Positions 59,078 through 64,000 of a DNA stretch of 64,000 nt are shown here, one piece after another (position 1 is the first letter of the stretch; the number at the start of each line of letters is the position of its first letter). Under the pieces are notes generated by a model. It searched no databases and had not been told where the DNA came from. It saw only the letters and a program-made list of their open reading frames with translations. The translations under genes and the position numbers were made by a program. The stretch comes from Bordetella genomosp. 12. Its GTDB lineage: Bacteria; Pseudomonadota; Gammaproteobacteria; Burkholderiales; Burkholderiaceae_B. The stretch covers positions 186,001-250,000 of the forward strand of contig NZ_NEVU01000003.1 in NCBI RefSeq assembly GCF_002261355.1, written 5' to 3'.

Positions 59078-61039
59078 TCAGCCCGCATCCGGCCCGCCGC
59101 CGCGGCGCATCACGCGCACCACGAACATGATCAGGGCGATCAAAAATACCAGAAACAGCAATTGCGACGACGAGGCCAGGGAGCTGTCGCGCCATTGATC
59201 CAGGCATTCGGGGCTGGGCTGCTGGTGCAGCTCGACCTCATGGCGCGCACATTCAAGCATGGCCGCCGGCGCCCGGGCCGTGGGCAAGCCTTCCGGCCCG
59301 GCGGCCGCGGCCGCCCCCGGGTTACGCAGCCAGTACGCAAAAGAGAACGCATCGGTGCCGGCCTGCAAATCGCGGTGATCCTGGATCCGGCTGCCGATCT
59401 CCAGCAAAACGAAGCTGGCCGTCACGCCGAGCGCGGCGTTACGCAAACGCTGCTGACTTTCCTGGCGGATGTCCTCGGCCTTGCGGGCCTCGGCCGCCAC
59501 ATGGCGCAAGCGGGCTCGCACCGTGCTCTCGTAGCTGTTGACCAGCTCTTTGAGCGCAAAGATCTCATCGAGCTTGCGCGACGACTCTTCCGGGATCAGG
59601 CCCGGCGGCTCGCTGCGCCCCATGCGGCCGAGCTGCACATCCATATTGGCCTTCATCAAATCGGCCAAGGCACGATTGAGCACGTTCTCGATCTGATCAT
59701 TGATCGAGATGGCTACGCGTTCCTGCAGGCTCAAGCGTTGCGTGCCCAGCGCATAGCAGGCGCAGGCCAGCACGCCGAAAATGACGGCCCATATCGCGCC
59801 ATCGCCGAAGGGCGCCTGCCATGCCGACAGACGGGTCAGCACACCCGTGGCGCCCTCGAAAGGCGCCAGGACCGGATGCACAGACAGCCACAGCAGGGAC
59901 AGAAAAACCCCCAAGGCCGACGCGTGCCCCAGACCGGTGACGAGAGTCTGCACCCGCCCGTGCTTGATTTGCTCAGGCAGCCAGGCGCGCCAGGCGTACC
60001 ACGCCAAGGTTCTCAGATCCCGCCACCGCAGGCCGGAGGCGGTATTCATGGCGGACTTGAAATCCTGAGGCAATTTCTGGCAATGCTCCGGAATCACCGG
60101 CACGGCATCCGGCACCCCCTCCCGCCAGGAGTTGCCCGCGTCGTCATACTTATAGTCGAACAACTGCTCCAGCAGATCGCACAGCTCGCGCAACAGGCGC
60201 GCCCGCAACAGTGTCGAGATATCCGGCAAGGTCTGCGCCCGCTGTATCAGCTGGCGCAAATCCTCGAGCCGATTGATGCACAAGGCAAGATTGGCCTTGC
60301 TGCCGGCCACCTTGGCCAACAAGGTGGCGCGCAGAACGATGCCGTAGCGTGCCGCGTCGTTCTGCAGACTCGCATCCCACATCAGCGCCCGGCAGGCGGC
60401 GCTGGCCAACTGCACATGGTCGAACGCAGAATCCGGCGGCGGCGGCTCCAGCCTCACCCGGGCCAGCAGATCCTCGTTGAGGATGGCCGCGCCCTCGTCT
60501 CCGCTGATCGCCGAGATGCGGATACGGTCGGTGCGTTTGAAATCCTTGGCGCGGTCCAGCGACAAGGCCGGCTCGCCCGTCGCCGCGCGCGGCCGCTTCT
60601 TGCCGGACTGCCCTTGCGGCAGCGGCGTTGCCGCCTTCTCCACAAACGCGGGCTGGGCGGCGGCTTCACCCTGCTGGATACGCTCGGCCGCCCGCTCCCG
60701 GGTAAAGAGCTCGTCCTTGGCCGGAATGCGCTGATTGATCAGGCGCGCACTGTCGGAGCGCTTATTGGCGTTTTCTGTCGAGGGCGCCTGACTGCCGAGC
60801 GCGGCACCTGGCTGGGCACCGCCGGAAAACGGCATGGCGCTGAGCACCACGGCGAAGTTCGCCTGCTCCACGCCGCGCTCGTCGGCCTCGGCGAAGCAAT
60901 GCACGCGTTCGAGAAAATGGCTGTGCAGACTGAAACCATCACACCACTTGGCCAGATCGTCCAGCCACCTGGCCAGGCTATCCGGTCGTGCGTCGGTCAC
61001 GGCGCCTTGCGGCGCGTCGGGGCTGGCTGCCTCACTCAT
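59078..61039 (-). CDS. Large membrane protein of unknown function
   Basis: 653 residues that I do not recognise. Residues 1-200 are soluble, acidic-basic mixed and partly low-complexity. Residues 205-300 are helical and Leu-rich (LLRARLLRELCDLLEQLFDY). Hydrophobic helices lie at about 364-388, 414-431 and 624-642, with a shorter one at 534-549. A long charged coiled-coil-like stretch (435-535) lies between them. Residues 590-620 contain two Cys (MLECARHEVELHQQPSPECL). The ATG overlaps the stop of the FtsH-like gene as ATGA, so the pair is made together. It may be the membrane platform that the soluble protease lacks (inference). Confidence 0.8.
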   Translation of the reverse strand: MSEAASPDAPQGAVTDARPDSLARWLDDLAKWCDGFSLHSHFLERVHCFAEADERGVEQANFAVVLSAMPFSGGAQPGAALGSQAPSTENANKRSDSARLINQRIPAKDELFTRERAAERIQQGEAAAQPAFVEKAATPLPQGQSGKKRPRAATGEPALSLDRAKDFKRTDRIRISAISGDEGAAILNEDLLARVRLEPPPPDSAFDHVQLASAACRALMWDASLQNDAARYGIVLRATLLAKVAGSKANLALCINRLEDLRQLIQRAQTLPDISTLLRARLLRELCDLLEQLFDYKYDDAGNSWREGVPDAVPVIPEHCQKLPQDFKSAMNTASGLRWRDLRTLAWYAWRAWLPEQIKHGRVQTLVTGLGHASALGVFLSLLWLSVHPVLAPFEGATGVLTRLSAWQAPFGDGAIWAVIFGVLACACYALGTQRLSLQERVAISINDQIENVLNRALADLMKANMDVQLGRMGRSEPPGLIPEESSRKLDEIFALKELVNSYESTVRARLRHVAAEARKAEDIRQESQQRLRNAALGVTASFVLLEIGSRIQDHRDLQAGTDAFSFAYWLRNPGAAAAAGPEGLPTARAPAAMLECARHEVELHQQPSPECLDQWRDSSLASSSQLLFLVFLIALIMFVVRVMRRGGGPDAG

Positions 61040-63315
61040 GCCGCCGCATCCCCCACCACGGCCAGCAGGGCTTTGCGGTCCAGCACGTGCTCGGCCTGCA
61101 GCTTCTCGCTCAGGGCGTCGAGCAAACCGCGCTGCCCATCGAGCAACGCGCGGGCCCGAAGGAACTGCTCGGCGATCAACGCCTTGGTCTCGGCCTCATC
61201 GGGCGACAGAGTATGCCAATTGGGGCTGGTGACGCTAAAACCGTAGGCGCCCAGCGCCGCTTCGGCCAGCCGCCGGGCAACGGCCAGATCATTGTGGCTG
61301 CCGTATCCGCCGGCCCCCGTGCTGACCGCGCTATCGCCATAGACGATGGCCTCGGCGGCGCGGCCGGCGAGCACCATGCAGATACGGTCGAGCAACTCTG
61401 CGCGCGTCTGATTGTGTTCGGCGCTTTTGATCCCCACGAAACCCAGCGCACCCTGATCATCGGCCACGACCGAAGCCAGCTGCAAGTGCTCGCGCAAACT
61501 GGGCAGCAACAGCCCCACCAAGGCGTGCCCGGCCTCGTGGTAGGCCGTGCGGGCCAGCTGCGGCCCGTGCAAGGGATTGCGCGCGGCTTGCGGCGGAATA
61601 CGGAAGATCTCGTCCTGGATGTCTTGCGCCGTGATCGCGCGGTTACCGTCTAGCCGGGCGCGGCGGCGCGCGCCGCGTACCAGCAACTCCACGTCGGCGC
61701 CGGTCAAACCCAGAGACAGGCTGGCGCAGCGCCGCAGATCGTCCGGCGCGATCTCATAGGCGTAGGGCTTGAGCTTGGCCTGATAAATGGCCACCAGCGC
61801 CGGCACATCGGGACGATTGATCGTGATGACGCGGTCCAGGCGGCCCGCGCGCTGCAGCGCGGGGTCGACATTGTCGGCATGGTTGGTCGCGCCGATGACG
61901 ATCACCTGGCTGCGGTCATCAAAGCCATCGAGCTCGCTGAGCAGCGCATTGAGAAACGCCGTGTTCCAGGAGGCATTCTGGCCCTGGAAGGACTCGCGGT
62001 TGCCCAGCGTATCGATCTCGTCGATAAACAGGATGCTAGGCGCTTGCTGGCGCGCCGCGGCAAACGTGGCCGACATCAGTTGCACACACTCGTCCAGCCC
62101 GTTGCCGACCATCCAGTCCTTGACCGGCGCGACCGCCGTAAAGGCAATACCGCAATCACGCGCGATCGCCCGTGCCAGCGTGGTCTTGCCCGTGCCCGGC
62201 GGCCCGGCGAACAACGCCCCCCGGTCGACTTCCTTCCATTGGATTTCGCCGCGCATGGCCAGCCGCAAGTCGTTGAACAACTGCGCTGCCCAGCGCTTGG
62301 CGCTCTCGACGCCATGCAGATCCTCCAGGCGCATCGAGCTGCCCGCGGACTGCGCCTGATTGCGCTGATCGGCCAACTGGCGCAGGCCGGCCAGCCAATC
62401 GTGCTCAAACTTCAGGGTGTTGACGCACAACAACTCCTGCGGCCCGATGGCCGAAGCCCAGGCCGGCGTGATGGCCGACAGATCCGCGCCGGGAAAACGC
62501 TGGCGCGCGTAATCGGCCAGCCGCTCGGCGTTCATCAAGGGAATGCTGAGGTATCCATCGCTGCGCACCAGCGACAGGAACTCGCGCGGCAACTGATTGC
62601 GCGAGGTGCAAAACAGAATCATCCCGAAAGCGCGCTGCTCGGCCATCCGGATCACCAGATCCTGGAAGTCCGCCGTCACGCGCGTATCGAGCTGATAGGT
62701 GTTGAGCGCCGGGCAGAGATTGGCCAACGCGCTGCGCAAATGCTTGGCATAGCGCGGAAACGGATTCTCGACGATGAACACAGGCAGCAAGGCATTGGCC
62801 TGCAAGCGCAATTGGATCTGCTGTGCCACCGGCATGACGAAGAACTCCCAGACATCCTGGGTATTCGGGTCGACCGGTTCGTCCGCGTCATTCACGGAAT
62901 CCGGGTCTTCCGGCGGGCGCGACAGCCCCGGCAGCGCGTTGCGGCGCAGGCGAGCCAGCACATGCTCGGAAATCGAACGTGCCGATCCTGGTGCCGGCAC
63001 CGGCCGGACCGGCCGTGCGGCGGGCTCGACCGGCTCGACACGCTCGGCTGGCGCGGCCTGCTCGCCCCGGTCGGCCACCACGGGGGCCGCGGCGGCCGGC
63101 GCGGGCCGGGATGCCGGGGAGGCGGGCTTGCCCTTGCGGGCAGCCAATTGGCGCATCAGCTCCGCCTGCACCTTGCGGCCGCCGGCCGGCGCGGGGCGTG
63201 CCGCGGCCTCGGTGATCGCGCCGGCCGCTGCCGTCTCCTGAACCCTGGCGCTGGACGGCGCCGTCACCGCAGTCTTGCCAAAGTTGCGGATCCAGTCCGT
63301 AATCTCACCCACCAT
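61036..63315 (-). CDS. Soluble FtsH-like AAA+ ATPase with M41 metalloprotease domain
   Basis: 759 residues. Residues 1-155 are Ala/Pro-rich and disordered-looking, with no transmembrane helix where FtsH has two. Residues 155-320 form an unrecognised alpha/beta domain. The AAA+ module has Walker A GPPGTGKT (371-378), pore-loop-like MVGNG (402-406), Walker B ILFIDEID (428-435) and the second region of homology ATNHADNVDPALQRAGRLDR. The M41 zinc site is HEAGH (593-597) with the third ligand Asp676 in HNDLAVARRL, so both activities look intact. A GTG at 63312 is an alternative start because GGAGG sits only one base before the ATG. Predicted cytosolic ATP-dependent protease, coupled to the membrane protein downstream. 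Confidence 0.9.
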   Translation of the reverse strand: MVGEITDWIRNFGKTAVTAPSSARVQETAAAGAITEAAARPAPAGGRKVQAELMRQLAARKGKPASPASRPAPAAAAPVVADRGEQAAPAERVEPVEPAARPVRPVPAPGSARSISEHVLARLRRNALPGLSRPPEDPDSVNDADEPVDPNTQDVWEFFVMPVAQQIQLRLQANALLPVFIVENPFPRYAKHLRSALANLCPALNTYQLDTRVTADFQDLVIRMAEQRAFGMILFCTSRNQLPREFLSLVRSDGYLSIPLMNAERLADYARQRFPGADLSAITPAWASAIGPQELLCVNTLKFEHDWLAGLRQLADQRNQAQSAGSSMRLEDLHGVESAKRWAAQLFNDLRLAMRGEIQWKEVDRGALFAGPPGTGKTTLARAIARDCGIAFTAVAPVKDWMVGNGLDECVQLMSATFAAARQQAPSILFIDEIDTLGNRESFQGQNASWNTAFLNALLSELDGFDDRSQVIVIGATNHADNVDPALQRAGRLDRVITINRPDVPALVAIYQAKLKPYAYEIAPDDLRRCASLSLGLTGADVELLVRGARRRARLDGNRAITAQDIQDEIFRIPPQAARNPLHGPQLARTAYHEAGHALVGLLLPSLREHLQLASVVADDQGALGFVGIKSAEHNQTRAELLDRICMVLAGRAAEAIVYGDSAVSTGAGGYGSHNDLAVARRLAEAALGAYGFSVTSPNWHTLSPDEAETKALIAEQFLRARALLDGQRGLLDALSEKLQAEHVLDRKALLAVVGDAAA

Positions 63316-63360
63316 GCCTCCCGGGGCCCCGGGGCCCTGATTCGGATATTAACGACCGCG

Positions 63361-63385
63361 AAACCCGGCCTCGAGCGCCGGGTTT
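63361..63385. terminator. Hairpin terminator between BCCP-like and protease genes
   Basis: AAACCCGGC (63361-63369) and GCCGGGTTT (63377-63385) are perfect arms around a 7-nt loop. On the plus strand the stem is followed by T, and on the minus strand it ends in TTT. It lies about 70 bp past the stop at 63456, separating that gene from the protease operon. Confidence 0.6.
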
Positions 63386-63455
63386 TCAGCAAGGCACGTA
63401 TTTAATCCGAAAATGCAAGCAGATGAAAGTATCGATCTTGCGGCGCGACAAAAAC

Positions 63456-63866
63456 TCAAGGCATATCAGGCGCGAGCCTAAACAGTTCCTGGGCATAAGC
63501 CACGAGGTCGCCATCCTGCACCAAGGATTCGGCCACAGTTCCGCTGAACTCGCTGCTCAGTGCCCGCAAGCGGTCTCCAACCTGCAAAAATCCCAAGCTA
63601 TCGCCCACGGCAACCACCGTACCCGGACCCGGGGCACCGGTATCCTGATCGCGAAAGGGATGATGGCTGCGATAAATGCCTATGTCATCGGCGCGTAAGG
63701 AACGACCACGCGGCGAGGGGGGAAACTCCGCAGTGGCGGCCTGGCTGTCCGCGGTTCCCAACCGCAGCCGCAGTCGTTCGCCATCCGGCTGCGTGAGTTC
63801 GCAGGTGAGCACATTGTTGGCTCTTAGCGCCAGGACCAAAGCCTCGACTTCTTCGATCTTTATCAT
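63456..63866 (-). CDS. BCCP-like barrel-sandwich protein lacking the biotinyl lysine
   Basis: 136 residues. The C-terminal half matches the biotin/lipoyl carrier fold (IGIYRSHHPFRDQ; VVAVGDSLGFLQVGDRLRAL; FSGTVAESLVQDGDLVAYAQ; ELFRLAP). In biotin carboxyl carrier proteins the hairpin reads VEAMKM. Here the aligned residues are LQVGDR, with Asp98 at the lysine position, so it cannot be biotinylated there. Its ATG overlaps the stop of the biotin-carboxylase-like gene (ATGA). Similar carrier-like proteins occur in KipI/PxpB-type 5-oxoprolinase neighbourhoods, but no such gene is visible before the window edge. Confidence 0.82.
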   Translation of the reverse strand: MIKIEEVEALVLALRANNVLTCELTQPDGERLRLRLGTADSQAATAEFPPSPRGRSLRADDIGIYRSHHPFRDQDTGAPGPGTVVAVGDSLGFLQVGDRLRALSSEFSGTVAESLVQDGDLVAYAQELFRLAPDMP

Positions 63867-64000
63867 ACAGAGCCACCTTGTTTCAGAACGCCGGTTGCCA
63901 ACAGCCGCTCCAGGGCGGCGATCTCCATCCCACCAGCCTGAAAATCGCCGTTTTGCAGCAGTGCCGCAAACAAGGCCGCATTGGTGGCCAGCCCGTCAAC
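63863..64000 (-). CDS. Biotin carboxylase-like protein, C-terminal fragment
   Basis: Only 45 codons before the stop at 63863-63865 are inside the window; the frame is open to the right edge. VDGLATNAALFAALLQNGDF followed by AGGMEIAALERLL matches the C-terminal helix region of AccC-type biotin carboxylases (typically ...G..TN...H..IL.d..F..G...T.fl). The gene overlaps the BCCP-like gene by 4 bp. Identification rests on a short stretch and on the neighbour. Confidence 0.6.
   Translation of the reverse strand, partial: VDGLATNAALFAALLQNGDFQAGGMEIAALERLLATGVLKQGGSV

Noticed and set aside
59162-61246. Rightward open frame of 694 codons opposite the large membrane protein gene
   Set aside because: The leftward protein has membrane helices, a coiled-coil stretch and a 4-bp overlap with the protease gene; the antisense frame has none.

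Overview
The window looks like chromosomal DNA of a GC-rich betaproteobacterium of the Alcaligenaceae (Bordetella/Achromobacter type). The reasons are two Bug (TctC-type) solute-binding proteins without transporter subunits, a classical trimeric porin, a pertactin-like autotransporter, and catabolic operons built around BKACE and SDR enzymes. Taxonomy is inferred from gene content only. I saw no rRNA, tRNA, CRISPR array, transposase or prophage gene.

Left part (1-16.3 kb) is accessory metabolism and surface proteins: a truncated gene of unknown function behind a perfect palindrome, an autotransporter with its own terminator, a MarC-type membrane protein, a Dyp-type peroxidase, and a GntR regulator. 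That regulator faces a Bug receptor plus a two-subunit class I fumarase/tartrate-dehydratase-like enzyme, with two palindromic operators over a recognisable promoter. A porin follows, then a five-gene catabolic operon (SDR, SDR, AhpD/CMD-like, Bug, BKACE) divergent from a LysR regulator.

Middle part (16.3-36.5 kb) is a cellulose locus read leftward: bcsD, bcsP, bcsQ, bcsA, two tandem bcsB genes, bcsZ, bcsC, two tandem wssF-like SGNH genes, an AlgF/WssG-like gene, and the MBOAT/AlgJ-like pair wssH-wssI. A polysaccharide deacetylase lies in the opposite orientation inside the acetylation module. The product is predicted to be c-di-GMP-controlled, O-acetylated cellulose. The doubled bcsB and doubled wssF are unusual.

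Right-middle part (37.1-58.4 kb) is a Wzx/Wzy-dependent exopolysaccharide locus related to the methanolan/EpsB-E-F-G-L type: manC, a priming transferase, an EpsL-like outer-membrane protein, a WecG-type transferase, the OPX export protein, an SGNH esterase, a GMC oxidoreductase with an NAD-epimerase and an unusual glycosyltransferase, an acyltransferase, Wzx, two GT2 enzymes, a secreted glycoside hydrolase, Wzy, a degenerate EpsG kinase and the EpsF chain-length protein. The two polysaccharide loci are separated by a 620-bp, locally AT-rich regulatory region.

Right end (58.6-64 kb) is a compact leftward operon encoding a soluble FtsH-like AAA+/M41 protease, a 653-residue unrecognised membrane protein and a YbjN-like protein. 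This is the best candidate in the window for an undescribed system. Upstream of it is a biotin-carboxylase fragment overlapping a BCCP-like domain that lacks the biotinylated lysine.
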